Below, in pieces: positions 1 to 54,300 of a stretch of DNA of 64,000 nucleotides. A program made the position numbers and the translations under genes. Under the pieces are notes generated by a model, which was not told the DNA's origin, ran no database searches, and saw only the letters and a list, made by a program, of their open reading frames with translations. This stretch comes from Perca fluviatilis (taxonomy: Eukaryota; Chordata; Actinopteri; Perciformes; Percidae). Every line of letters starts with the position of its first letter. Position 1 is the stretch's first letter. The stretch is taken from assembly GCF_010015445.1 (NCBI RefSeq), contig NC_053133.1, forward strand, positions 30,952,820 through 31,016,819, given 5' to 3'.

Positions 1-115
1 AGAACTCATACACATCTTCTCATGGTGTGCAGGTTGAGTCCTCCCTAGCCAGCTTCAGCTGATGCCTTCTTCGCCCCCTCCCAGGCTCCTTCTTTTTAAC
101 GCCCCTCCCCTATAG

Positions 116-43422
<43,307 letters not shown>

Positions 43423-43427
43423 ACATC

Positions 43428-43477
<50 letters not shown>

Positions 43478-43850
43478 CTGAGGCTGGATGTCGATCGCCC
43501 ATCGCTCTGTGGGCGGAGCTACACTTCCTATCAGAAGAATATAATAATAATAATAATAATAATGTAACATAACGATCAGATGTGATCTCAGAGAATAATG
43601 ATCGGAGGGGTTTGATTGACAGATCAGGGGCGGTGTGGGTGGGCGGGGTTAAATATGATCAGGGTGGGTGATTGACATGTGAGGGGGCGGGGCTTACGAG
43701 AGGCTGGTCCTCTGTGTGTATATGATGTAAATGTGAGTGTAAACGCCACTGAAATAACACAACGTCCTCACAGAGAGGGACGCAAAGTTGCACTATCAAA
43801 AATATAAAAGGACAAAAACACAGCTATACCCACACAAACATACTTGATTC

Positions 43851-43921
<71 letters not shown>

Positions 43922-44570
43922 CTCTTCCTCCTCCCTTCCTCTCTGCGTTTTGTTAATTTCCTGTAAAATAAGAGATTTTGTTCTTTTTGTATTTATTACT
44001 GAATGAAAAGCTATTTTCTAAATCCACGGTGAGTTCGAGGCCCGGAGTCGCAGCGTGTAAATATCTGTATCATAAAAAGCTAAAAGAAAAAACAGAGAGA
44101 AGTTTAGAGATAACTCCACTGAGCGCTACCTTTAACACCCTCACCTTCATCACCTTCATCACCTACCTTCCTACCTGCCCGTCCCAGCAGCGTTCTGTCC
44201 CAGTTTTGAATAAAGTTTCACCTTTTGTGTTTCCCGTGCGTCCCGGCGCTGGAGGCGCTGCGTTGTGATTGGACGAGGGCTGTGAACAGACTTCCTGAGT
44301 GTCTCTGCGGCCTTCATCGGAGCATCTTTCAGTTTGACTTTTCTTTGTGTTGTGGAGTCCTGCTGCCGTGTACATATGAGGTTTAATCAGGACGTGTGTA
44401 CAGTTAGACGACACCTTGTTTCAGTTTTTTATTATTAATGTAAACACAGCGTGACCATGACGACGACGACGATGATGTTTGTGCTTTTTTTTGTTGTTTT
44501 TTTGGGGGGAAAATGTGGAATCTGATTTAGAATCATTTACAGAAAATAAAATATTTTACATCTTGAAGAA
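43423..44570 (+). other. kmt2c: kmt2c 3' UTR with two polyadenylation signals
   Basis: Follows the stop codon. AATAAA occurs at 44209-44214 and 44545-44550; either could end the transcript. Contains (CT)n at 43430-43473 and 43855-43918, and a TAA repeat near 43545. Confidence 0.75.
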
Positions 44571-44587
44571 GCAAGTCTGCTGTTCTT

Positions 44588-44682
44588 TGTGTGTGTGTGT
44601 GTGTCTGTCTGTCTGTCTGTCTATCTGTCTGTCTGTCTGTCTGTCTCTGTGTGTGTGTCTGTCTGTCTGTCTGTGTGTGTGT

Positions 44683-44727
<45 letters not shown>

Positions 44728-44777
44728 TGTCTGTCTGTCTCTGTGTGTGTGTGTCTGTCTGTCTGTGTGTGTGTGTG

Positions 44778-44812
<35 letters not shown>

Positions 44813-44839
44813 GTGTGTGTGTGTGTGTGTCTGTCTGTC

Positions 44840-44889
<50 letters not shown>

Positions 44890-44921
44890 TGTCTGTCTGT
44901 CTGTCTCTGTGTGTGTCTGTC

Positions 44922-44974
<53 letters not shown>
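44588..44974. repeat. GT/GTCT compound microsatellite
   Basis: Nearly 390 bp of alternating (GT)n and (GTCT)n downstream of kmt2c. Confidence 0.97.
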
Positions 44975-44980
<6 letters not shown>

Positions 44981-45053
44981 CATTCAGCCTTCATAAAGTC
45001 TGCAGCCACGCAGCAAACTGGTCCTTGCGCTGTTTCTCTAGAAGCTTCTAGAA

Positions 45054-45622
45054 CAGGGGGGTCAAACTCATTTTCCCAGAGGGCCACACTGAAAAAAAGA
45101 GAATCACCTCAAGGGCCAGACATGGAGTTTATTGACTTGCTTTTGTTTCATTGAAAAAGTAAAATATCTTTGACTGTATTACAGCATGTCACTTTTTTGA
45201 CATTGCTGTAGTCATTTTTGTATGTTTTTTTTCTGACTTCTTTATTGCTTTCTCAGATGTTTGTCACCTTTTTATTTAAATTGTCGCCTTTTCTTCATTT
45301 TTTTATGCTTTTTGTTACATTTGACATAAAGCCCTACAAAAGTCAGCAAAAATGTTCCTTAGCCATCATAGAATTTAGCAAATCAAGCAAAAGCAATTAT
45401 CTTTATTTTTTTACAACAATGTTTCTGCCTAAATAAGTCGGCAAATCTGCCAAATTCTGCTTTGAGTGTCTATTTAACTGCAGTTAAAAAAACACTTTCC
45501 CATGTTTTTGGCGCATAACTAGGCTGGCCAAAATCTATTGTGAACCTTAATGGATAGGCGGGCCGGATCATAATCTGCAAAGGGCCTGATTTGGCCCGCG
45601 GGCCTTGAGTTTGACACGTGTG
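45054..45622. mobile_element. hAT-type nonautonomous element, 569 bp
   Basis: Ends CAGGGGGGTCAAACTC... and ...GAGTTTGACACGTGTG are inverted; target duplication TTCTAGAA (45046-45053) and TTGTAGAA (45623-45630), 7/8. GGCCCGCGGGCC near the right end is typical. Confidence 0.82.
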
Positions 45623-46730
45623 TTGTAGAAGGTTCCGTGGAGGACAGGACAACGACGCCGGGAAGAAATGAAGCCACAACTAAACTCTCCTGAAGCTTTT
45701 AGTGAAGAGGAAGAAAGGAGGCTGATGTGAGGAAGCTGGAGATTTATTACAGTAAAGTTCAGAGAAGTTTAACTCTGACAAAGAACAAAAATGTTGATGT
45801 TGTTGCAGAGAATATTTGGCAAATTTTTCATGGCTGCAACCCACATACTCAGCACTGCTGCTCATCCCACAAATGCATGTTCCTCACCAATGGGGCATTT
45901 GGAACGAAACTAAACAGGCTTTCCAACGGTATAAGATTAATTACCAAAAAGCATTGTTACCACAGAGAAATAATCTAGCAAACACAAATGTCCTTACTTT
46001 TTGTGCTAAATGTAGCTGGATTAAACTCCATGGTTAAAGTGCTGACAGCTTATGTTAATCGGTGTAAAGTGTGACTGTATTTCCTGTAGAGGATTCTAAC
46101 AGCAGGACCTAACGCTCTGACTGCAGCTGCCGCGGTCAGAAAAACAACACACACTCGCCAGCCTTGTGGTGCATTCAAAGTTTTTGTAAAATACCCTTTT
46201 CCCATCTGGTGCTTGTTTTTGTCGTTTACCAGTAATTTACTGGTGAAATAAGTTATAGTTATTACATTATTAATCAATCATTTAATTTTGACCTTAGCAA
46301 TAAACAAGCCTTTCTTTACTGTCGCCAACTGTCGTTTTGTGCTCATTTTGTTATATTCTATACATTATAAATATATTATACAGCAAGGATTACCAAAGCC
46401 AAGTCATCGAGACCTATGGAGAACCAGCAGCACAGGTATCAGTCCTGATGACCTCAGCATCACAGGAAGTAGAGGGGGGCGACCAGGTAAGGTGGGATTT
46501 CTGTTTTTGTTATTTGTTTTCCTCAAGACCACAGAGGGTGGGAGAGGGTTTTTGTTCTTGTTCAATTGTATTTGTATGTTCTAAATATATATAAAAAAAA
46601 CAATAAAAAATATATATATAATGTATATATACTGTATATTTCGGTTCAGGCACCGTTTTAAAAGTATAGTTTTAGCACCGGTATCGGAAAAAAAACCAAA
46701 CGATACCCAACCCTAGTATCCGCTCAGTGG
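45623..46730. other. intergenic, no gene recognised
   Basis: Unclassified sequence; near 46640-46712 there is one end of a MITE related to 34118-34810 (GATACCCAACCCTAGTATC). Short frames lack recognisable homology. Confidence 0.5.
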
Positions 46731-47768
46731 AGGTGGCTAGATGGTAGAGGTGGCTAGATGCTAGAGGTAGCTATATGCTAGAGGTAGCTAGATGCTAGAG
46801 GTAGCTAGATGCTAGAGGTAGCTAGATGCTAGAGGTAGCTAGATGCTAGAGGTAGCTAGATGCTAGAGGTAGCTATATGCTAGAGGTAGCTAGATGCTAG
46901 AGGTAGCTATATGCTAGAGGTAGCTAGATGCTAGAGGTAGCTAGATGCTAGAGGTAGCTATATGCTAGAGGTAGCTAGATGCTAGAGGTAGCTATATGCT
47001 AGAGGTTGCTAGATGCTAGAGGTAGCTAGATGCTAGAGGTAGCTAGATGGTAGAGGTGGCTAGATGCTAGAGGTAGCTATATGCTAGAGGTTGCTAGATG
47101 CTAGAGGTAGCTAGATGCTAGGGTAGCTAGATGGTAGAGGTGGCTAGATGCTAGAGGTTGCTAGATGCTAGAGGTAGCTAGATGCTAGAGGTAGCTAGAT
47201 GCTAGAGGTAGCTATATGCTAGAGGTAGCTAGATGCTAGAGGTAGCTATATGCTAGAGGTAGCTATATGTAGAGGTAGCTAGATGCTAGAGGTAGCTAGA
47301 TGCTAGAGGTAGCTAGATGCTAGAGGTAGCTTTATGCTAGAGGTAGCTAGATGCTAGAGGTAGCTAGATGGTAGAGGTAGCTAGATGGTAGCTAGATGCT
47401 AGAGGTAGCTAGATGCTAAAGGTAGCTAGATGCTAGAGGTAGCTAGATGCTAGAGGTAGCTAGATGGTAGAGATAGCTAGATGGTAGCTAGATGCTAGAG
47501 GTAGCTAGATGCTAGAGGTAGCTAGATGCTAGAGGTAGCTAGATGCTAGAGGTAGCTAGATACTAGAGGTAGCTAGATGCTAGAGGTAGCTAGATGCTAG
47601 AGGTAGCTGGATGGTAGCTAGATGCTAGATGTAGCTAGATGGTAGCTAGATGCTAGAGGTAGCTAGATGGTAGCTAGATGCTAGAGGTAGCTAGATGGTA
47701 GCTAGATGGTAGCTAGATGCTAGAGGTAGCTAGATGGTAGCTAGATACTAGAGGTAGCTAGATGGTAG
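46731..47768. repeat. 17-bp minisatellite, left block
   Basis: Unit CTAGAGGTAGCTAGATG, about 60 copies, with a longer higher-order form (AGATGGTAGCTAGATG) near the right side. Continues at 48875. Confidence 0.96.
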
Positions 47769-48874
47769 CCATAGAGATATACCCTAGATGTCGCCTTGAC
47801 TACGGCAGTTCATTGGAACGAATGCGTCAACAGAGCCGCCATTTTGGAACAGGGGAGTCACTCCACTTTAATGCATCAGCGTCAATGTAGGCAAAGGGCT
47901 AACGGAAAAAAAATCACCATAAATCGTCATGAAGGCGATTTTTCTAGTTTTTGTGGTCCGTTCCAAAGGTCAGACTTATATTTATGATCGTGTCCAGAGA
48001 AAAATTAAGCTTTTGATATATGTATGTATATATACATATATATGTATGTAAGTCTAGGTTTATAGTCCCATTCTTCCACTTGATACTGCTTCCACTTAAG
48101 TAAACTTAAGATGAACTATCGACTACAAAACAAAGAGACTAATTAATGTGTTAATACAAAGATTATTTATTATGATCGGTTCACAGATCTGAGTCCAAAC
48201 AGAAACTTCACCATTCTGAACAAAGAGTTTCTGCTTCAAAGTGAAGTTTAAACAGACTGAAATGTCCAGGCTCATTCCTCCACTCTTTATTTCTGTATGT
48301 ATTTATGCGTTAAATATAATTTTAACGGGCACTGAGCTCCAGATCCTGCAGCCGCAGACGGTCTCTGTTGCCCCGCTGTAGCTTCTCTCCGTCCGTCTGC
48401 GGCCGGCAAACTTAGAGGAACTTTCCGGCGATATCGACATACAGTTCGTCCTGGACAACGTGTAACATCCTCCCGGACTATGTTTAAGATCCTACCGGTC
48501 ACCACTCTGTCTTTGGCCGGTCCGATCTGGATCAGCGGGGACCGGCGCAGCAGCGAGGCGAAGCTGTGTTTCTGCCCGGGGGAAGAGACGCTGCGGCCGG
48601 CCACGGGGCTCTCCGCCTCCCGCTGCCGCCGGAGCTCAGATTGCTGGTCGAAGGCGGGATATATAATCATAAAACACATTGTCACCTGTTAAATGTTATC
48701 CGTTGCTGTTTGTTCTTTTCATTTCCTCTATCGAACATCAATAAGCAGCACAAAAGTCCGGCATCTCTAGCGTTGATCTGAATGCGGGAAAACGTTGGAC
48801 CCCTGTTCCAAGATGGCGGCGGTTTTGATGTATGTTTAGAACCTCAAGGCGACATCTAGTGTATATATCTATGG
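47769..48874. mobile_element. 1,106-bp terminal-inverted-repeat element that carries an mrps28 fragment
   Basis: Left end CCATAGAGATATACCCTAGA... and right end, read inverted, CCATAGATATATACACTAGA..., both continue TGTCGCCTTGA: about 31 bp of inverted repeat. A second inverted pair, GCCGCCATTTTGGAACAGGG and CGCCGCCATCTTGGAACAGG (inverted), lies about 50 bp inside each end. Flanks fit a TAG (or TA) duplication. The element splits the minisatellite. No transposase. Superfamily unassigned. Confidence 0.8.
48322..48655 (-). pseudogene. mrps28: captured, decayed mrps28 (mitochondrial ribosomal protein S28) fragment
   Basis: Minus-strand translation reads [46 protein letters not shown], then in a shifted frame [30 protein letters not shown] and [12 protein letters not shown]. 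This follows vertebrate MRPS28 ([49 protein letters not shown]; from memory). Broken by a 22-bp imperfect tandem duplication (48449-48470 and 48471-48492), a stop at the position of GKFHC, and a stop after LSAR. MRPS28 normally sits in the mitochondrial small subunit; this copy cannot encode it. Confidence 0.75.
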
Positions 48875-50275
48875 TAGCTAGATGCTAGAGGTAGCTAGAT
48901 GCTAGAGGTGGCTAGATGCTAGAGGTAGCTAGATGCTAGAGGTGGCTAGATGCTAGAGGTAGCTAGATGCTAGAGGTAGCTAGATGCTAGAGGTGGCTAG
49001 ATGCTAGAGGTAGCTAGATGCTAGAGGTAGCTAGATGCTAGAGGTAGCTAGATGCTAGATGCTAGAGGTAGCTAGATGCTAGATGCAGCTAGATGCTAGA
49101 GGTGGCTAGATGCTAGAGGTAGCTAGATGCTAGAGGTGGCTAGATGCTGGGGTAGCTAGATGCTAGAGGTGGCAGGTAGGTAGAGGTGGCTTAGATGCTA
49201 GAGGTAGCTAGATGCTAGAGGTAGCTAGATGCTAGAGGTGGCTAGATGCTAGAGGTAGCTAGATGCTAGAGGTAGCTAGATGCTAGAGGTAGCTAGATGC
49301 TAGAGGTGGCTAGATGCTAGAGGTGGCTAGATGCTAGAGGTAGCTAGATGCTAGAGGTTGCTAGATGCTAGAGGTAGCTAGATGCTAGAGGTGGCTAGAT
49401 GCTAGATGCTAGAGGTAGCTAGATGCTAGAGGTGGCTAGATGCTAGAGGTAGCTAGATGCTAGAGGTAGCTAGATGCTAAAGGTACCTAGATGCTAGATG
49501 CTAGAGGTAGCTAGATGCTAGAGGTTGCTAGATGCTAGAGGTAGCTAGATGCTAGAGGTGGCTAGATGCTAGAGGTGGCTAGATGCTAAAGGTGGCTAGA
49601 TGCTAGAGGTAGCTAGATGCTAGAGGTGGCTAGATGCTAGAGGTAGCTAGATGCTAGAGGTTGCTATATGCTAGAGGTAACTAGATGCTAGAGGTGGCTA
49701 GATGCTAGATGCTAGAGGTAGCTAGATGCTAGAGGTTGCTATATGCTAGAGGTAGCTAGATGCTAGAGGTGGCTAGATGCTAGATGCTAGAGGTAGCTAG
49801 ATGCTAGAGGTGGCTAGATGCTAGAGGTAGCTAGATGCTAGAGGTAGCTAGATGCTAGAGGTGGCTAGATGCTAGAGGTGGCTAGATGCTAGAGGTAGCT
49901 AGATGCTAGAGGTGGCTAGATGCTAGAGGTAGCTAGATGCTAGAGGTTGCTATATGCTAGAGGTAGCTAGATGCTAGAGGTGGCTAGATGCTAGAGGTAG
50001 CTAGATGCTAGAGGTAGCTAGATGCTAGAGGTGGCTAGATGCTAGAGGTGGCTAGATGCTAGAGGTAGCTAGATGCTAGAGGTAGTTAGATGCTAGAGGT
50101 AGCTAGATGCTAGAGGTGACTAGATGCTAGAGGTGGCTAGATGCTAGAGGTGGCTAGATGCTAGAGGTAGCTAGATGCTAGAGGTAGCTAGATGCTAGAG
50201 GTGGCTAGATGCTAGAGGTAGCTAGATGCTAGAGGTAGCTAGATGCTAGAGGTAGCTAGATGCTAGATCTGATCT
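48875..50275. repeat. 17-bp minisatellite, right block
   Basis: Same unit as the left block with a GTAGCTAG/GTGGCTAG alternation, about 80 copies. Confidence 0.96.
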
Positions 50276-50360
50276 GCTAGCCGTTGATGTCACAGGACGT
50301 GCCTCGTGGCTTACCCTGGTATTCTTACCATAACCAATCCCCACTCCCCATGTCTAAACC

Positions 50361-50548
50361 TAACTACGTTGACCATTCTAGCAGATAAGATTTAGGATCT
50401 ACTGTCATTGTCAGGGCTCTTTGTTTCCATGGCAGCCAGCTGTCCAGTCGTGTCAGGCCTCGCTGTCTTCAGGACAAATCCACTGAGGGTAGATCTTACC
50501 GATCTAGCATCTACTAGACTGGATCTGCTAGAATGGTCAACTTAGTTA
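50361..50548. repeat. 26-bp inverted repeat pair
   Basis: TAACTACGTTGACCATTCTA-GCAGAT (50361-50386) and its complement (50523-50548) differ at one base; spacer about 136 bp. Could be a small MITE or a hairpin-forming segment upstream of the NLR gene. Confidence 0.7.
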
Positions 50549-50749
50549 TTTATATATTTTTTGTATTAATTATTATTTAAAAGCTGATCTCTGTGAGCAA
50601 CACACACTAGAGTTTTTCCTGGCTTTGACAGCGCTTAGGTGCATTAGCATATTGGTGATGTTGCAGCCATAGACTGTATGTAGGCACTGCACCATAGTGT
50701 TATAACGGCAGGAAGTAACATACACATACCCTGTTAGATAAACTCATGT

Positions 50750-51247
50750 GGTTTCCTGTAAGTGAAGAGGGGAAGGGGCGGATCAGGTCCATGAGAAGAG
50801 GAAGAGTTGAGTTGAGACTCCATTTAGTGTGAAGAGAAGAGAGCAGGAGGAGGAAACTGAAGGCTGAGGCCGTGTGAGTGGTAATCAACATTTATTATTT
50901 TATTGTCAAAGTCTCTGAGTCTGTTTTCTCCCTGTGGACTGGAGAGGAAAGACATGTTTGAATGAACTCAACAGTTTGATTCATCTGGACACAAAGTGCT
51001 GATTGGCTGAATCATTCATTTATAATAATACACAGTATGGCTTAACTGGTAATAATACACATTAAACCTGCTGTAGACCGAGAAAACGAAAAGATTTAAA
51101 GATAACTGACTGAGTTCTCTGTGTATGTCTCTCTGTGTGTGTGTGTGTTACTTCCTGTTCTCTTAGTCTTGCATGTGACTTTTGTACGAACTTGTTTCCT
51201 TTTGAATGTTGTGAGCTCCCAGTCAGTGTTCCTGTTTTTCCTCTCAG
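50750..51247 (+). other. probable 5' UTR exon and first intron of the NLR gene
   Basis: Purine-rich GAAGAGAAGAGAGCAGGAGG ... GGCCGTGTGAGTGGTAATC looks like a leader exon with a donor near 50880, followed by about 370 bp of intron to the acceptor CCTCTCAG at 51247. Inferred from layout; the start site is not determined. Confidence 0.4.
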
Positions 51248-51394
51248 ACTGACTTCAGATCAGAAGATGAGTGATTTGGAGGAAGAGGAGGATGGAGCAG
51301 AGTCTGTAGTATCTGACTATCAGTCTATGAAGAGTGACCGGTCCAAAGAGGAAACTCCATGCCTCAGTACTGAACCTGGACCTTCAGACACAAA
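51248..51394 (+). CDS. NLR exon with start codon
   Basis: Acceptor CTCTCAG at 51247; ATG at 51267 (CAGAAGATGAG). 42 codons, acidic, with [17 protein letters not shown], a phrase typical of N-terminal exons of fish NLRC3-like genes. Donor ACAAA/GTAAGA, phase 2. Confidence 0.85.
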
Positions 51395-54300
51395 GTAAGA
51401 GAACTGTTTTTACTGTCAGCTGTATGATGCAGCGGTTAACCAATTTCAGTATTTGGTGTTTTAAGCCCCCAAGGTCGACTTCAAGGCACCAAACCCTGTC
51501 TTGTCCAAAGGAGCCTTCGACATGGTACTGCAGGGCCAAGAACAGACAGAAAAGCAGACACCGTTCTTGCATGGTCGTTGAATTCTCTATAGAGTATCTC
51601 TATACTTAAGCCATAAGGAGCCTTTCTCTGTATTTACACAACACACTGAAGAGCATCATTGAAATTGAAAACTGCCATTCTTTGCCAGATCATGACAATA
51701 GCCAGATCATGACTGATCTGTTGTGCAGTGATTTTGTAACGAGGGGCGGCCTCAGCCCTCATTCATAACGTATGTAACGTAGGTTCTGACTCAGCATAAA
51801 CCAATCGTAAATAAGGACTGTGGATATACAAAATAATACATTAGCCTACATTAGATTTAACTAAAGCAGTGTTCCCACAGTTAGGTTCTACTTGGGGCGG
51901 CTGTGGCTCAAGTGTAGAGCAGATGCCTACCAATCAGAAGGTTGGTGGTAGAATCCCTGAATGAGCCCAAATAAAACCTGTGATTTTATTAAATTACCTG
52001 TAAAAGTTTTAAACTACAACTCAGAGTTGTTAGAATGACAGAAATCTGCTCAGGGCAGCTCTAAATGAGTGCAACAGGACATGTATAGTACAGAACAGCA
52101 TGTTTAGGATCCCCAAAACATGGATAAAACACTTCAAAAAATGATCAATGATCTAACAAATAAAATGAACAGTAATTAACTTTAGATAGCCCTAGTATAC
52201 ATAACATTTGGGCTCTAGGTAATCTGGTATTTGATCTGCTGAACCGTTAAATTTTGGCAAAAAATCATCATGGCTACATGTCCTTTCATTTGTTTCTTTT
52301 GTTTGACTTTTTGTTTGATCTTAATTACTGATAAAATAAGACACATTGTGTTCTATTTTTTATTCTATTTGTCTTACTTTATCAGTAATTATGATCAAAG
52401 AAAAGGTCAAACAAATGATAGAATTATGTTATGCAGTTTTACAGTTTTTCCTCTATTTGCCACACAAGCCATTTACATATGAGGGTTCCCAAGTACCGTC
52501 TACCCATTAGAATAGATTAGATTAGATTCAACTTTATTGTCATTGGCAGAGTACAAGTACAAAGACAACGAAATGCAGTTTGCGTCCAACCAGAAGTGCA
52601 AAAAGACCAGAAATGTGCAATGTGATATACAACGTATAGACAGGTGGTGCATAGGCGGACAATAACTATATTGCAGTGTTATAAGAGCAGAATAAATATG
52701 GACTATGAACATCATGTACAGATATGTGCAATGTAGTAGCAATAACATTATACTAGTAGTAAGAATAATATAGATATATGCAGTGTATTAACAGAATATA
52801 TAATAAGAAAAACAGAATAAATATGGATATTCTGAATAAACCATATAGACAGATATGTCACCACCCTCTGCAGTGCTTTCCGGTCATGGGCAGAGCAGTT
52901 GCCATACCAAACTGTGACACAGTCATGGGCGTCAGTTTGGTTTATAATGTGCTGGGGACAGAGACTCATTAGGCAGTACATTTCCAGAAGTGCTGGGTAC
53001 AATGACGCATTATATATTTTTTTCTCTTCCGCACATGTTTTGAAATAAGCTGTCCCGTAGCTTACTTATGAATAAAAACGTGGTTTAATGTATGTAAACA
53101 ATGATCAATAATTAACAAATTTCTCTCTAATTTTGATCATCATAATAACCACTGAAAACTGTCAAAAAATCTAACCCAAAGTCCAATTATTGTGGACGTT
53201 ATCTGACATCTGACGCATTTCTGCTTCGCATTTTCAGATTCCCCACGGTTCTCATGGGCTTTATAAGTACTAATGTGAAATAGCTTAACGTGATTTAATG
53301 TACCTAAACAACGATCAATCATCACCACATTTCTGGTTAGATTTTTTGACAGTTTTTAGTGGTTATGAGGAGCAATATGAGAGAGACATTTGGTGATCAT
53401 TGTTTAGGTAGCAAGCTTTTTCCTTGCCATAGGTGCCAATGAAGAAGAAAACACTAATGTGAGATAACTTATACAATCGTTGGATTTCGGTTTAGTTCTT
53501 TTGACGGGCTTAACCCTTGTGTTGACTTTGGTTCACATTGACCCGTTTTTAATTTTTGTTTTATATCAGAAAAAATGGGATGTAGAAATAAGCGCTGAAA
53601 ATGTGTAGAAGAAAAATTTTACAATTTAAAACTTTGGAAAAAGCAAAAACAAACTGTGATAAAAAGGCGTTGAAAAAAATGAGAAATTTGGTGATCGTTG
53701 TTTAGGTACATTGAACTTTTTCACATTAAGCAGAATGTCCCGACAGGCAGCATTGTGAACAGAGAAGCGTGCAGCCTGCGCAGCAGCAGAGCGGCTGTGT
53801 CTGTGCTGCCCTGTGGGGATAGAAATTGTTGTGGCTCAAGAATTATTTGTTATGGACTTTTTTTAACTAAATTGAGCTTGAGGTTTTCAAAAAAAGTGGT
53901 GGGTACAAAATGACTCATGACGAAATCTGGTAGGTACGCGTACCCTCCGTAATCGACGCCTATGGACACAGTTGGTGAGGATGCTCTCGATGGTGCAGCG
54001 GTTTACCAGGTTCTGAGGAGACAGGTGGACCTTCTTGAGTCTCCTCAGAAAGAAGAGACACTGGTGAGCCTTCTTGATCAGGGTGGAGGTGTTGAGGGTC
54101 CAAGAGAGGTCCTCAGAGATGTGGACACCCAGAAACTTGAAGCAGGTGACACGCTCCACCTCAGTCCCGTTGATGAGGATGGGGGTGTGTGTGCTAGCTT
54201 TAGACTTCCTGAAGTCCACAATGAACTCTTTGGTCTTCTTGGTGTTGAGAGCCAGGTTGTCAGTGCACCACGAGGATAGGTGCTGGATCTCCTCCCTGTA

